Numbered from the stretch's first letter, positions 1 to 9,016 are shown. The stretch is DNA of 51,710 bases from an uncultured Christensenellaceae bacterium (GCA_944380355.1 CALWHJ010000013.1:1-51710), one strand, 5' to 3'. Numbers and translations are program-made. The notes: a model not told the origin generated them from the letters alone.

Positions 1-430
1 GCGCAAGCAGTCTTAAAACTCCTCCGCCATAACAACAGTATCGCCGATAAGTAGTGAGTATAAGCCCTACGGGTGCGCAGCAGTCTTAAAACTTCACTAC
101 ATAAAATCTGTATCGCCGCTAAGAGAAAATTTTTTGCCCCATAGGGGTGCTAAAAGCTATTGATAAAAATAGTACCGCCGATAAGTAGTGAGTATAAGCC
201 CTACGGGTGCGTAGCAGTCTTAAAACTTCCCTACATAAAATCTGTATCGCCGCTAAGGGAAAATTTTTGCCCCGTAGGGGTGCCAAAAGCTATTGATAAA
301 AATAGTACCGCCGATAAGTAGTGAGTATAAGCCCTACGGGTGCGTAGTAGTCTTAAAACTTCACTACATAAAATCAGTACCGCCGATAAGAGAAAAATTT
401 TTGCCCCGTAGGGGTGCCAAAAGCAATTTA
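1..430. repeat. Tandem array of alternating 72/62-bp repeat modules
   Basis: The motif GTAYCGCCG opens modules at 38, 110, 172, 244, 305 and 377, so spacings alternate 72, 62, 72, 61, 72 and the full period is 133-134 bp. The long module carries GTAGTGAGTATAAG, then a small hairpin CCCTACGGG and TCTTAAAACT. The short module carries the related hairpin CCCCATAGGGG or CCCCGTAGGGG. Bases 6-20 already match the end of a long module, so the array continues beyond the left edge. Copies differ by a few substitutions. No coding potential is convincing; a reading frame at 293-532 merely translates the repeat. Function unknown. Confidence 0.85.
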
Positions 431-544
431 AGACGGGAGATTTGCGTCTTCTGCGAGGCGTGGTGCGCAGGCAATACTTGCCGTATTGTCAAGCGACACA
501 ACAAAGCAGGGGCACAAATATTACAAAACTAAAATACAAAAACA

Positions 545-724
545 GTACCGCCGATAAGTAGTGAGTATAAGCCCTACGGGTGCGTAGCAGTCTTAAAACG
601 AAAAATTTGCGTCTATGCAAGGCAAGACTCGCAGGCAATACTTGTTGTATTGTCAAGAGGCTTAACACAGCAGAAACGCAAATTTTGCTTTTAAGACCTT
701 ATACTCAATGCTTAGCGGCGGTAC
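545..724. repeat. MITE-like element with long imperfect terminal inverted repeats
   Basis: A further GTACCGCCG module starts at 545. Its sequence up to about 612 is matched in inverted orientation by 676-724 (GTACCGCCG, TAAG, TGAGTATAAG, GTCTTAAAA, TTTGCGT in the same order on the minus strand). The left arm has an extra segment of about 19 bases carrying the CCCTACGGG hairpin. The middle (613-675), with GCAATACTTG and GTATTGTCAAG, resembles 432-530 of the upstream array. The whole can fold into one long hairpin. Its right end lies one base from the stop codon of the J-domain-like gene. No transposase or target duplication was identified. Confidence 0.75.
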
Positions 725-725
725 C

Positions 726-1325
726 CTAAATACAAAACCAGCAGATTGCGTTACAACACAACATAGTCGCGCAATAGCTGCACAATCCGCCGTCGCCCAT
801 ACCCGCACCGACTTCGCGAGGCTGTTGATAACCCGCACGCGATTGGCGTTGAGCTTTTACCATATCGTCGGCACTTGACTGCTTCTTGTTGAGAGCTTCC
901 AATGTCTGACGGTATTTTTCGTTGTCGGGGTCGTGGGTCAAAGCCATCTCAACCTGAGATTTGCTTTCCAAAAACCAGTTACGCTTGTAGAAGATATGAG
1001 CTTGCGTAAAGTGCCATTCGCCGTCTCTGGGCTCGATATCGTCGAGAAGCTGTTGAGCCTCGTTGAGCTTATCTTCTTTGATAAGTCTTTCGACAGCCTG
1101 AAAGAGCGTGCCGTCTCCGACTATCTCACGCTTTTTGATATCTTCTATACAATCGTTGTAAGCTATCTTGATTTTAGAGAGCATCTTTGCGGCACTGCTT
1201 CCTGCCTCGCCCTCTTCAAAACAGAGCTTCTGATATTTTTCTTTGAGAGTGCGGTACGCGTTTTCAACTTCCTGCAAAGTCGCGTTGTCCTTAAGTCCCA
1301 AAATCAAATACGAACTTTTTTGCAT
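726..1325 (-). CDS. J-domain-like / TPR protein with cysteine-rich C-terminus
   Basis: Predicted 199 aa. Residues 1-65 have the helix pattern of a DnaJ J domain (YLILGLKDNATLQEVENAY, then a later AYNDCIED helix). However, the HPD tripeptide that stimulates DnaK is missing; the loop reads KYQKLCF. Residues 75-150 look like two TPR-type helical repeats (LNEAQQLLDD and a segment around ALTHDPDNEKY). The last 18 residues hold six cysteines (182, 185, 190, 191, 195, 198), suggesting metal binding, a thiol cluster or lipid modification. The start overlaps the end of the DUF5685 gene by 22 bases, so the two are probably translationally coupled. Pairing of J-like proteins with DUF5685 is, from general knowledge, common in Clostridia; function is unknown. 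The stop codon abuts the repeat element at 545-724. Confidence 0.8.
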   Translation of the reverse strand: MQKSSYLILGLKDNATLQEVENAYRTLKEKYQKLCFEEGEAGSSAAKMLSKIKIAYNDCIEDIKKREIVGDGTLFQAVERLIKEDKLNEAQQLLDDIEPRDGEWHFTQAHIFYKRNWFLESKSQVEMALTHDPDNEKYRQTLEALNKKQSSADDMVKAQRQSRAGYQQPREVGAGMGDGGLCSYCATMLCCNAICWFCI

Positions 1326-2176
1326 TTTTCCGTTCTCCTTAACAGCTCCTTCGTGCTATTCAACATACCATACCAAAGTATGTTTGTCAATATACCCTCG
1401 TATTTTTTTACTTCGATTTTATCGAAGTCGTTGCAAATCGTGTTGTAACAACTCATCATTACGAACTCCAGCGTGTCTTTCTTCTCCTCAAGGAAAGTTG
1501 CCTTGTCTTTATATTCGTAATCAATCAAAAATACGTTATATTTTTTCTTTTTAAAGTCTTCGTCGATATCGTCTATCGCGTCGGCAAGATACACCCATTT
1601 TCCGAGATTGTACAAAAGATTGCTCAGCTCTGGAGTATATTTATCCTCAAACACCGTCTGCCCTATTCTGACCATTATCTCTCCGAAGTGGTGGGAAATT
1701 CTGTCAATGCTCGAACACTTCGCTTTTTCTGCTTCTGCAAGCTCGAGATATTTATCCGATATATACTTATCGAGTTCGGGATAATTCTTTCTTGCCTTTT
1801 TATAATGTCTTTTTATTACGGCTTTGTCGATAAATCTCTTTGAGAGCGACTTATCGTCGAGGATATCGTCCACACATTTATAATGTGCAAGTATCGTACC
1901 TATATCCACGATTTTTTCTGTGAGTTTGTCATTCTGAGCAATAAGCTTTTTTTGCACCATATTGAGTACGCATTTGCCCATCTTCATCTCAATCTCTACG
2001 TCTGTTACGGCGTGAGCGAGAATATTGAGAAAGGTCATATCGTAAGTGGTATTGATGCGCATAAGCTGCGAACAGCGTTTGCCTATGCTCTTGCACAGAC
2101 CGCAGTAGAAAGCACGGTAACCGTAATAGTCTTTCATAAACATATTCATCTTGTCGGGAACTACGTATCCGAACAT
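1304..2176 (-). CDS. DUF5685 family protein
   Basis: Predicted 290 aa. The N-terminus MFGYVVPDKMNMFMKDYYG followed by YRAFYCGLCKSIGKRC matches the DUF5685 family of Clostridia, whose role is unknown. The CxxC plus a third Cys near residue 40 may bind metal. The rest is mostly helical and charged with no signal peptide. An ATG also exists at 2182, but the ribosome site AGGAGG (2185-2190) is only 2 bases from it and 8 bases from the ATG at 2176, so 2176 is preferred. The gene is first of a two-gene unit with the J-domain-like gene, whose start lies inside its 3' end. Family assignment is from motif recognition only. Confidence 0.85.
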   Translation of the reverse strand: MFGYVVPDKMNMFMKDYYGYRAFYCGLCKSIGKRCSQLMRINTTYDMTFLNILAHAVTDVEIEMKMGKCVLNMVQKKLIAQNDKLTEKIVDIGTILAHYKCVDDILDDKSLSKRFIDKAVIKRHYKKARKNYPELDKYISDKYLELAEAEKAKCSSIDRISHHFGEIMVRIGQTVFEDKYTPELSNLLYNLGKWVYLADAIDDIDEDFKKKKYNVFLIDYEYKDKATFLEEKKDTLEFVMMSCYNTICNDFDKIEVKKYEGILTNILWYGMLNSTKELLRRTEKCKKVRI

Positions 2177-2295
2177 TACCATTGCCTCCTTTGCGCGTTT
2201 GCGCTGTATTTATTTTGGACTTTATCCGCCGTATATTATACGGTAAAACCGTCTTGTGCGATACAGCCGATTGTTAACCGTATCATAAAAAGTCT

Positions 2296-3291
2296 TTAAA
2301 GCGAGATATATCCTATAGCGTCCTTAAAACGCTTAAGTACTTTTTCCGCCTTAGCCTGAGCTTTTTCTTTGCCGAGACGCGCGCACTTGAGAAGATAATC
2401 TTTTTCGTTTACAAGTTTCTTATACTCGTCCTGGAAGGGTCTGAGCATTTCGACAACGGCTTCGCCTACTCTCACCTTGAGGTCGCCGTATCTCAAGCCC
2501 TGACAATCCTCTACCGTCTTTTCGACAGATTTGTTTTCCGCAACTGCGAGAATACGCAAGAGGTTGGATATACCCGCCTTATTCTCGGGATCGTAAGCAA
2601 TGGTCGTATCGCTGTCCGTAACCGCCTTTTTAAATTTCTTCATAATTACCGCGGGGTCGTCAAGACAGGATATAACCGCATTGGGATTGGGGTCGGACTT
2701 ACTCATTTTGCTCTCAGGGTCTTGCAAAGACATAATCTTCGCGCCTACCTTGGGGATAAATCCCTCGGGCACCTTGAAAATATCTCCGTAGATATTGTTT
2801 ACTCTCAAAGCAATATCTCTCGTGATTTCGATATGCTGCAGCTGGTCGTAGCCTACGGGCACGAGGTCGGTATCGTACAAGAGTATATCTGCCGCCATAA
2901 GCACGGGGTAATCCATAAGTCCCATATTTACGTTGTCGGCGTGCTTCAAAGACTTGTCTTTGAACTGCGTCATTCTGTTCATCTCGCCTACGTAGGTATA
3001 GCAATTGAGCAACCACGCAAGCTCGCTGTGCTCGTGTACGTGAGATTGAAGGTATACCGTACTTCTCTCCACGTCCAGACCTACAGCAAGCAAAAGCGCG
3101 TAAAAACTCCAGCAGTTTGCGTTGAAAGCCTGAGGCTGCTGTCTTACGGTAATGGTATGCAAATCGGCAAGCGCGAAAATACAATCGTTGTTTTTATCCG
3201 CCTGCATAGCACGCCAGTTGTTGACCGCTCCTATATAGTTACCCAAAGTCATTATTCCGGAGGGCTGAATTGCACTGTATATAGTCTTCAT
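2296..3291 (-). CDS. trpS: Tryptophan--tRNA ligase
   Basis: Predicted 331 aa, normal length for bacterial TrpRS. It charges tRNA-Trp with tryptophan using ATP in the cytoplasm. Class I signatures are present: the HIGH-type motif TLGNYIGA at 15-22 within IQPSGIMTLGNYIGA, the tryptophan-pocket region GEMNRMTQFKDK at 102-113, and KMSKS at 195-199. The gene lies 47 bases downstream of thrC on the same strand and may be read with it. No T-box leader (no GGGTGG or TGGNACC antiterminator core) precedes it, unlike many Bacillota trpS genes. Identification is secure. Confidence 0.97.
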   Translation of the reverse strand: MKTIYSAIQPSGIMTLGNYIGAVNNWRAMQADKNNDCIFALADLHTITVRQQPQAFNANCWSFYALLLAVGLDVERSTVYLQSHVHEHSELAWLLNCYTYVGEMNRMTQFKDKSLKHADNVNMGLMDYPVLMAADILLYDTDLVPVGYDQLQHIEITRDIALRVNNIYGDIFKVPEGFIPKVGAKIMSLQDPESKMSKSDPNPNAVISCLDDPAVIMKKFKKAVTDSDTTIAYDPENKAGISNLLRILAVAENKSVEKTVEDCQGLRYGDLKVRVGEAVVEMLRPFQDEYKKLVNEKDYLLKCARLGKEKAQAKAEKVLKRFKDAIGYISL

Positions 3292-3338
3292 AAAACTCCT
3301 TAGTGGTTAGCTTAATTTTTCCGATAATCGGAAAGTTT

Positions 3339-4826
3339 TTATTTGCGGGTGTACTTCAAAACTTCTTCGGCAATCTCGGATTTGTCGATTACGTTAGTAA
3401 ATCTGACTTCTCTCTTGTCAAGGTCCTTCAAAGGCTCGGGGACGTCCTCACCGGTAAACGACGCAAGTTTTTTGATAGCCTTTTGCGCGTCTTCTATACG
3501 CTCGCCCGCTACTGCTTCGTATACGTCGCAAGGAAACTTGTAGGCGTTTGCGGTAGAAACCACCACAGAGGGGGTATCCTCATCGCCGGTAGCCTCGCAA
3601 TAATCGTCATACACGCTCATAGCGACAGCAGTATGAGTATCCATAAGATAGTCGTAAGCTTCCAGACAATTGTCGATGACTTCTTTAGTATCCTCTTCGG
3701 TCGCGAAACCTACAGCGAAGATTTTCTTAAGCTCATTGAGCTCGTCTTTGCTTACAGAATATTTTCCGTCCTTTTTGAGTGCGTCCATTCTCTCTGCCAT
3801 AAGTTTGTCGTCTCTGCCCGAAAATTCAAAGAGAAGTCTTTCGAGGTTGGAGGATATGAGAATGTCCATAGAAGGGCTCATAGTCTTGTGGAATTGACGG
3901 TGTATATCGTAAGTACCCGTCGTGAAGAAATCGGTAAGCACGTTGTTGACGTTGGAAGCGCAAATGAGTTTGTTTACGCCTACTCCCATAAGCGACGCGT
4001 AGTATGCGGCAAGGATATTACCGAAGTTACCGCTGGGTACGCAGAAGTTTACTTTATCGCCGAGTTTGATTTTGCCCGAAGCTATAAGGTCGCAATAGGA
4101 CGATACGTAATAAGCTATCTGAGGCGCAAGTCTGCCCCAGTTGATGGAGTTAGCGGACGAAAGCTTGTATCCGTCGGCAAGAAGTTGAGCCTGAATATCC
4201 TTATCGTTGAATATCGTCTTGACTGCCGACTGAGCATCGTCGAAGTTACCGTCGATAGCGCATACGTAGACGTTGCTTCCCTGCTGTGTCATCATCTGAA
4301 GTTTCTGCATATCCGATACGCCCTCGGAAGGATAGAATACGATAATATCCGTACCCTCTACGTCCTTAAATCCTTCAAGCGCGGCTTTGCCGGTATCTCC
4401 CGAAGTAGCTACGAGAATAAGAGTTTTGCTGTCCTCTCCCGTCTTTCTTCTTGCCGCAGACAAAAGATGAGGCAGCATAGTGAGTGCCATATCCTTGAAT
4501 GCGCACGTAGGTCCGTGCCACAGCTCGAGCACGTAAAGGTCTTCGTCTACGTTTACGAGCGGACAGGGGTCGTCTCCGTAAAATCTCGAATAAGCCTTGG
4601 TAGCATAATCGAGAAGCTCTTCGTACGTGTAGTCCTCGAGATAGAGCGAAAGCACTTTAGCCGCTCTTTCGGGATAACTCATAGAGGTAAGCTCTTCGAA
4701 GTCCTTAGCCGAAAGCTTAGGGAAAGTTTCGGGAACGAAAAGTCCGCCGTCTTTGGAAAGTCCGCTGACGATAGCCTCAGCGGAAGTTACTTTGATGGAT
4801 TTGTTTCTGGTACTGATATATTTCAT
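3339..4826 (-). CDS. thrC: Threonine synthase
   Basis: Predicted 495 aa, the long form of threonine synthase. It converts O-phospho-L-homoserine to threonine with pyridoxal phosphate, the last step of threonine synthesis. The PLP lysine is K111 in GPTCAFKDMAL, and the phosphate-binding loop is in VATSGDTGKAAL. The N-terminus MKYISTRN and the early GGLFVPE segment are typical of the family. A ribosome site GGAGAGG precedes the ATG closely. It sits between prfA and trpS on the same strand. Its 5' spacer (4827-4972) contains no recognisable threonine or isoleucine leader peptide attenuator. No other hom or thrB gene is in the window. Confidence 0.97.
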   Translation of the reverse strand: MKYISTRNKSIKVTSAEAIVSGLSKDGGLFVPETFPKLSAKDFEELTSMSYPERAAKVLSLYLEDYTYEELLDYATKAYSRFYGDDPCPLVNVDEDLYVLELWHGPTCAFKDMALTMLPHLLSAARRKTGEDSKTLILVATSGDTGKAALEGFKDVEGTDIIVFYPSEGVSDMQKLQMMTQQGSNVYVCAIDGNFDDAQSAVKTIFNDKDIQAQLLADGYKLSSANSINWGRLAPQIAYYVSSYCDLIASGKIKLGDKVNFCVPSGNFGNILAAYYASLMGVGVNKLICASNVNNVLTDFFTTGTYDIHRQFHKTMSPSMDILISSNLERLLFEFSGRDDKLMAERMDALKKDGKYSVSKDELNELKKIFAVGFATEEDTKEVIDNCLEAYDYLMDTHTAVAMSVYDDYCEATGDEDTPSVVVSTANAYKFPCDVYEAVAGERIEDAQKAIKKLASFTGEDVPEPLKDLDKREVRFTNVIDKSEIAEEVLKYTRK

Positions 4827-4972
4827 AGTCCTCTCCGATTGTTTTGTCGGTAAATTTTTATCCGTTTTGTTTTGTTTGTTTTTTAACTTATGAGAATTTT
4901 AAGCTTAGAAAATCCTATCTTTATCCTGCGGATAACCTTTGGGATAAATATTGTGTTTTCGCGCAAATATTC

Positions 4973-6043
4973 TCAGTTGTCGAGTTTTGAGAGCAAAGCG
5001 TTTTGATTTGCGAGCTGCAATGCCTCGAGCATTTCGAGTATATCTCCGTCCATAAAGTTGTCGAGATTGTACATCGTATAACCTATTCTGTGGTCAGTCA
5101 CGCGGTTTTGAGGAAAGTTGTAGGTACGTATTTTTTCCGACCTGTCGCCGCTTCCTATCTGCGTTTTTCTGTTGGCGGCGTATTCGCTTTCCGCTTTCTG
5201 AGAATAGTAGTCGTACAGTCTCGATTTGAGTACGTTCATAGCCTGTTCTCTGTTTTTAATCTGCGAACGCTCGTCCTGCGACGCTACGACTATACCCGTA
5301 GGCAAGTGCGTAATTCTGACCGCGCTTTCCGTCTTATTGACGTGCTGCCCGCCCGCGCCGCTCGAACGGTAAGTGTCTATCTTGAGGTCCTTTTCGGCAA
5401 TCTCTATCTGCACGTCGGGCGCTTCGGGAAGTATTGCAACCGTAGCCGTAGAAGTATGCACTCTGCCTTGCGACTCCGTCTCGGGTACGCGTTGAACGCG
5501 GTGGACTCCGCTCTCGTATTTGAGTTTTGCATACGCGCCCTTGCCGCTAATCATAAACACGACTTCCTTTGCTCCGCCGAGTTCGGTATAGTTCATATCT
5601 ATTTCTTTGATTTTCCAGCGCATACGCTCTGCAAAACGCGTATACATTCTCACGAGTTCGGCACCGAAAAGTCCGCCTTCTTCGCCGCCTGCTCCCGCTC
5701 TGACTTCGACTATTACGTTGTTGTCGTCATTGGGGTCTACGGGCAAAAGCGAAACTTTGAGTTCGTGCACGAGATTTTCGCTTTCTTTCTGCGCTGAGTG
5801 CAGCTCCTCTTTTGCAAGCTGAGTCATATCCTCGTCGCTGCCGTCGCTAATTATTTCCTTGCACTCCTCTATATTCTTCTGCAATTCGAGATACTTTTTG
5901 TAAAGTTCTATAGTGCCCTGCATCTGAGAGTGCTCTTTGACGAGCTGCTGCCACTTATCTCTGTCCGCGATAACATCGGGGTCGGAGATGAGCGCGGTAA
6001 GCTCTTCAAAGCGTTTTAACATCCATTCTAGTTTTTCAAACAT
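4973..6043 (-). CDS. prfA: Peptide chain release factor 1
   Basis: Predicted 356 aa. RF1 reads UAA and UAG in the ribosomal A site and triggers peptide release. The GGQ loop is at 231-233 ([14 protein letters not shown]), whose glutamine is the substrate of PrmC, encoded just upstream. The codon-recognition PxT motif is P187-E188-T189 in [13 protein letters not shown]. The N-terminal half is the usual coiled and helical domain. The gene follows the DUF1385-PrmC gene by 112 bases in the same direction, the common Bacillota order rpmE, DUF1385, prmC, prfA. Family identity is certain; RF1 rather than RF2 is supported by the PxT motif and the absence of SPF. Confidence 0.96.
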   Translation of the reverse strand: MFEKLEWMLKRFEELTALISDPDVIADRDKWQQLVKEHSQMQGTIELYKKYLELQKNIEECKEIISDGSDEDMTQLAKEELHSAQKESENLVHELKVSLLPVDPNDDNNVIVEVRAGAGGEEGGLFGAELVRMYTRFAERMRWKIKEIDMNYTELGGAKEVVFMISGKGAYAKLKYESGVHRVQRVPETESQGRVHTSTATVAILPEAPDVQIEIAEKDLKIDTYRSSGAGGQHVNKTESAVRITHLPTGIVVASQDERSQIKNREQAMNVLKSRLYDYYSQKAESEYAANRKTQIGSGDRSEKIRTYNFPQNRVTDHRIGYTMYNLDNFMDGDILEMLEALQLANQNALLSKLDN

Positions 6044-6155
6044 ACAAATTTCAATTTCCTGTGTTTTGTCTTTTTTTACTGAATACGCTTTCGCGTCTTG
6101 CCGTCGGGTTAATAAATGTTGTTACAGGTCAAAACCTACAATAATCCGTATTTTA

Positions 6156-8126
6156 TCAGAGCGCGATTTCGCTTCTGCCGTCCGTAGAAGGAACGTCGCG
6201 TTTTACGCCTAAGACTATTCTGTCCACGCCCTCCAAATCCTTGATTACTCTGCAATCGAATTTTTCCGCAAGCATCAAACTCACTTCTTCCGTCTGACCT
6301 TGTCCGCATTCGAGCGCGAGCAAACCGCCGTCCTCGAGATAATCTGCCGCCTTTTCGGCAAATATTCTGTAAAAGTCAAGTCCGTCTTCTCCGCCGTCGA
6401 GCGCGCAGTGAGGATCGTAGTCCTTGACCTCTCTGTCAAGCTTGTGAATATCTTTTGTGCGGATATAAGGAGGATTGGATACTATTATACCGTATTTGCC
6501 CTCTACAGCTTCAAACATATCGCTTAAGATAAATTCTACTCTGTCTGCTACACCGTTGATTTGAGCGTTTTCTTTTGCCGTAGCAAGAGCTTTTTCGCTT
6601 ACGTCGCTTGCAACAACCGAGCAGTTAGTCTTCTTAGCGAGTACAATGGCAATACAGCCGCTTCCCGTACACATATCCAGAATTTTTCCGTTCTTAGGCG
6701 CACGCTTTATTACTTCGTCGGCAAGTCCTTCCGTCTCGGGACGGGGGCAAAGCACGTCAGGCGTAACCTTGATATCGCAACCGTAAAAATCCACCTTGCC
6801 GAAAACTCTCCACAAAGGCATACCCTCGGCGCGTTTTTTAGCGTACTCGATTATCTTTTCGTACTGCACTTGAGTGATATATTCGTAAGGATTGCTCTCT
6901 GCCTTTTCGTCTTGCTGAGTGCTTTCGCTACTCTCGCTCCGGACTTTATTGTCTGAGCCATTTGCTTTTTTATCGTCTTTCTTTACCTTCTCAGGCTCTT
7001 TGGGAAGTTCGCTCCTCTTTGCGCCGAGCACCTCGCAGAATATCCAGTCGATATCGCTTGCGTCGGCTTTTCTCAGCATATTCTCGACGTCCTTGCGCAC
7101 TTTGTAATAAGGCTTTTTGGTGTCAAACCTCATCTCGGGCACGTTAGGGTCGGCGTCCATTGCCATTACTGTCTTGAACGCAGTGATTGCACACTCGACC
7201 ATATCGTCGTCGGGTTGTTTTGTGGTCAGCTTCTGAAGCGCAAGTCCGGGGGCTTTGAGAATGCGTACGAACCAGTTGTCGTACTTGGCCATTCCCTTGA
7301 GCATCTCATAGCTGATACCCATTATCACGGGAAGCAAAACAATTCTCGAAGCAAACAGTATGACCTCTTTCCACGCGCCCAAAGGCTCCATATAAGGCTC
7401 GAATATTCCTACTATCGAAAACACGAAAATGCTCACGAGCATTATTATAAACATAAACGTAGTACCGCATCTGTCGTGCACCGTAGTCATTTTTTGTACG
7501 TTTTCCACGGTAAGTTCGAGGTCGTTTTCATACGCGCTTATAGTTTTGTGTTCGGCTCCGTGATACATATAGGTACGCTTGACCGTCTTCATCAGAGTGG
7601 TAGCCCAAATATACAAAACGAATATAATTATTCTCAATATACCTTCGCCTATCGCGTAAAGCACCGTCACGTACCACAGCGAATTAGCCTCTGCGCCGCA
7701 GTATTTTGCGACAAGAGCTTTTATGCCCGTAAGAATACCCAAAGGCAGGAAGAAAAAGAGTCCGAGCGCGAGAGCAACACCTATAATTACGGCAAACACC
7801 ATCATCACGTCGTAGACGTTGATTTTGAGTTTTTGCGCGCACCATTTTTCGAATTTACCGGGTTCTTCGTCTCCGCCGAACACCTCTCCCGAACGCATAA
7901 GAGTGCGCATACCTAAAGCCATCGTCGAAAAAAAGTTGAGCACTCCGCGCACGAAAGGCGTGCGGTATGCTTTGGGTTTTTCTTCTATAGGCGTGATATA
8001 TCTGCTTTCGACGACGATTTTTCCGCTTTCGTCTCTGACCGCCGTAGCGATAGAGCGTTCGCCCTTCATCATTACGCCTTCTATAACAGCCTGTCCGCCG
8101 ATTTTTGAGCTTCTTTTTCTAGCCAT
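6156..8126 (-). CDS. prmC: DUF1385 membrane protein fused to PrmC release-factor glutamine methyltransferase
   Basis: Predicted 656 aa, two normally separate proteins in one chain. Residues 1 to about 330 are a DUF1385 membrane protein (KIGGQAVIEGVMMKG at 8-22, YMYHGAEHKTISAYE near 187-200, about four membrane helices between 105 and 275). Residues about 345-656 are PrmC, which methylates the GGQ glutamine of RF1/RF2. It carries the SAM-binding LDMCTGSGCIA (483-493) and catalytic NPPY (551-554). The PrmC N-domain is interrupted by a charged, low-complexity stretch at about 370-415. The frame is open 13 codons further upstream, but MARKRSS with AGGTGAGT just before it is the better start. prfA follows, matching the function. 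No frameshift is needed to join the halves. Confidence 0.92.
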   Translation of the reverse strand: MARKRSSKIGGQAVIEGVMMKGERSIATAVRDESGKIVVESRYITPIEEKPKAYRTPFVRGVLNFFSTMALGMRTLMRSGEVFGGDEEPGKFEKWCAQKLKINVYDVMMVFAVIIGVALALGLFFFLPLGILTGIKALVAKYCGAEANSLWYVTVLYAIGEGILRIIIFVLYIWATTLMKTVKRTYMYHGAEHKTISAYENDLELTVENVQKMTTVHDRCGTTFMFIIMLVSIFVFSIVGIFEPYMEPLGAWKEVILFASRIVLLPVIMGISYEMLKGMAKYDNWFVRILKAPGLALQKLTTKQPDDDMVECAITAFKTVMAMDADPNVPEMRFDTKKPYYKVRKDVENMLRKADASDIDWIFCEVLGAKRSELPKEPEKVKKDDKKANGSDNKVRSESSESTQQDEKAESNPYEYITQVQYEKIIEYAKKRAEGMPLWRVFGKVDFYGCDIKVTPDVLCPRPETEGLADEVIKRAPKNGKILDMCTGSGCIAIVLAKKTNCSVVASDVSEKALATAKENAQINGVADRVEFILSDMFEAVEGKYGIIVSNPPYIRTKDIHKLDREVKDYDPHCALDGGEDGLDFYRIFAEKAADYLEDGGLLALECGQGQTEEVSLMLAEKFDCRVIKDLEGVDRIVLGVKRDVPSTDGRSEIAL

Positions 8127-8179
8127 ACTCACCTGAACAAAAATTAAGATAATCGTTTTGTGCAATTATGCTTTGTACA

Positions 8180-8208
8180 ATTATACTATGATTTTTTTAA
8201 ATTGTCTA
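8180..8208 (-). promoter_or_regulatory. Sigma-A-type promoter for the DUF1385-prmC gene
   Basis: On the minus strand the site reads TAGACA (8203-8208), a 17-base spacer, then TATAAT (8180-8185). It lies about 55 bases upstream of the ATG at 8126 and downstream of the rpmE terminator, so the fusion gene appears to have its own promoter. Seen by eye, not mapped. Confidence 0.6.
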
Positions 8209-8380
8209 TTAATTATTGCGCCTTTAAAATAATATAAAATAATTTTAACAAAAATTTACCTCGGTTTTATTCAGTTTTTTCTCTTTTTCAGTCATACCGA
8301 AATACTTATTGACATATGCCGAAAATTCGCGCCTTTCTAACAAGCTTACCTCTCAAATAAAAGCCGCACTTTGGCGCAAA

Positions 8381-8408
8381 ATAAAAAACAGGGGTATAAA
8401 TACCCCTG
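8381..8408 (-). terminator. Rho-independent terminator of rpmE
   Basis: CAGGGGTA / TACCCCTG form a perfect 8-bp stem with a TAAA loop (8389-8408). On the minus strand it is followed by a T-rich run (8381-8388). It lies 27 bases past the rpmE stop. The rest of 8127-8435 is AT-rich spacer with only the promoter noted above. Confidence 0.88.
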
Positions 8409-8435
8409 TCGCAACGTCCGATATACGACGAGTTC

Positions 8436-8639
8436 TTACAAGCTGTAACGCTTCTTGAACTTATCTACTCTACCGCCGGTATCTACGAGTTTTTGCTTGC
8501 CCGTATAGTAAGGATGGCACTTGCTGCATACTTCGACTTTGATAGTGTCTCCTTCCTTGGTAGAACCGCATACGAAACTTGCGCCGCAAGCGCAAACTAC
8601 AGTAACGTCATGATAATTAGGCTGGATATTCTCGTTCAT
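8436..8639 (-). CDS. rpmE: 50S ribosomal protein L31, zinc-binding type
   Basis: Predicted 67 aa, the usual length. Conserved L31 features are the N-terminal [12 protein letters not shown], the CACG pair (C16, C18), CSKC (C38, C41), and [20 protein letters not shown]. The four paired cysteines mark the zinc-binding (C+) form rather than the zinc-free paralogue made under zinc starvation; there is an additional C24. It has its own promoter (8673-8701), ribosome site GAGGTGAT and terminator, so it is a monocistronic unit upstream of the prmC-prfA genes. Confidence 0.97.
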   Translation of the reverse strand: MNENIQPNYHDVTVVCACGASFVCGSTKEGDTIKVEVCSKCHPYYTGKQKLVDTGGRVDKFKKRYSL

Positions 8640-8672
8640 ATTATCACCTCACCTGGAATTGTTTACTCAATG

Positions 8673-8701
8673 ATTATACCTGTATTCTTTTTATAAGTCA
8701 A
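8673..8701 (-). promoter_or_regulatory. Promoter of rpmE
   Basis: The minus strand reads TTGACT (8696-8701), a 17-base spacer and TATAAT (8673-8678), about 34 bases upstream of the rpmE ATG. This is a near-consensus sigma-A promoter, fitting a ribosomal protein gene. Confidence 0.8.
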
Positions 8702-9016
8702 GCAGAATTACAAGTATTTTTCAATATTTTTCTCGGCGGTTTGACGCGCCCGCCTTTAATAACGCGAGAATTACGCAAGCGCGGCGCAGTAGGTGCAACG
8801 AGCGCTCCTTAGTAGGCGCAAACGGTGCGCGGCGTGCGTGCTTATTCTTAAGTTTACCTCAATGAAATGACGTCGAAAAATTACAAAATATATTATTAAT
8901 GATTATAAAAAACATTAAAACATTATTAAATTTTTACTGATTTTTTGCAATTTTTGTTTGCGGGTGTTGATTTAATGAATTGCGGCTTAATTTTTCAACT
9001 TCGTTGCCTTTCCCGC
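8702..9016. other. Gene-free spacer with a GC-rich patch
   Basis: Between the rpmE promoter and the next plus-strand gene. Bases about 8740-8850 are rich in GCGC-type words, with a loose internal repetition (GTAGGTGCAACGAGCGC and GTAGGCGCAAACGGTGCG). The flanks are very AT-rich. It may be a degraded copy of a host interspersed repeat or a small RNA, but no promoter or terminator supports the latter. Confidence 0.4.

Noticed and set aside
1..430. Possible CRISPR array
   Set aside because: The period is 133 bp with two hairpin modules and no short repeats separated by unique spacers.
293..532. 79-codon frame within the left-end repeats
   Set aside because: It translates repeat modules and has no ribosome site or protein-like conservation.
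3303..4853. 516-codon open frame on the plus strand opposite thrC
   Set aside because: Antisense shadow of thrC; low-complexity translation without motifs or ribosome site.
4921..4935. TTATCC-TGC-GGATAA palindrome as a DnaA box or replication origin
   Set aside because: Only one site, not matching TTATNCACA, no cluster and no dnaA or dnaN nearby.
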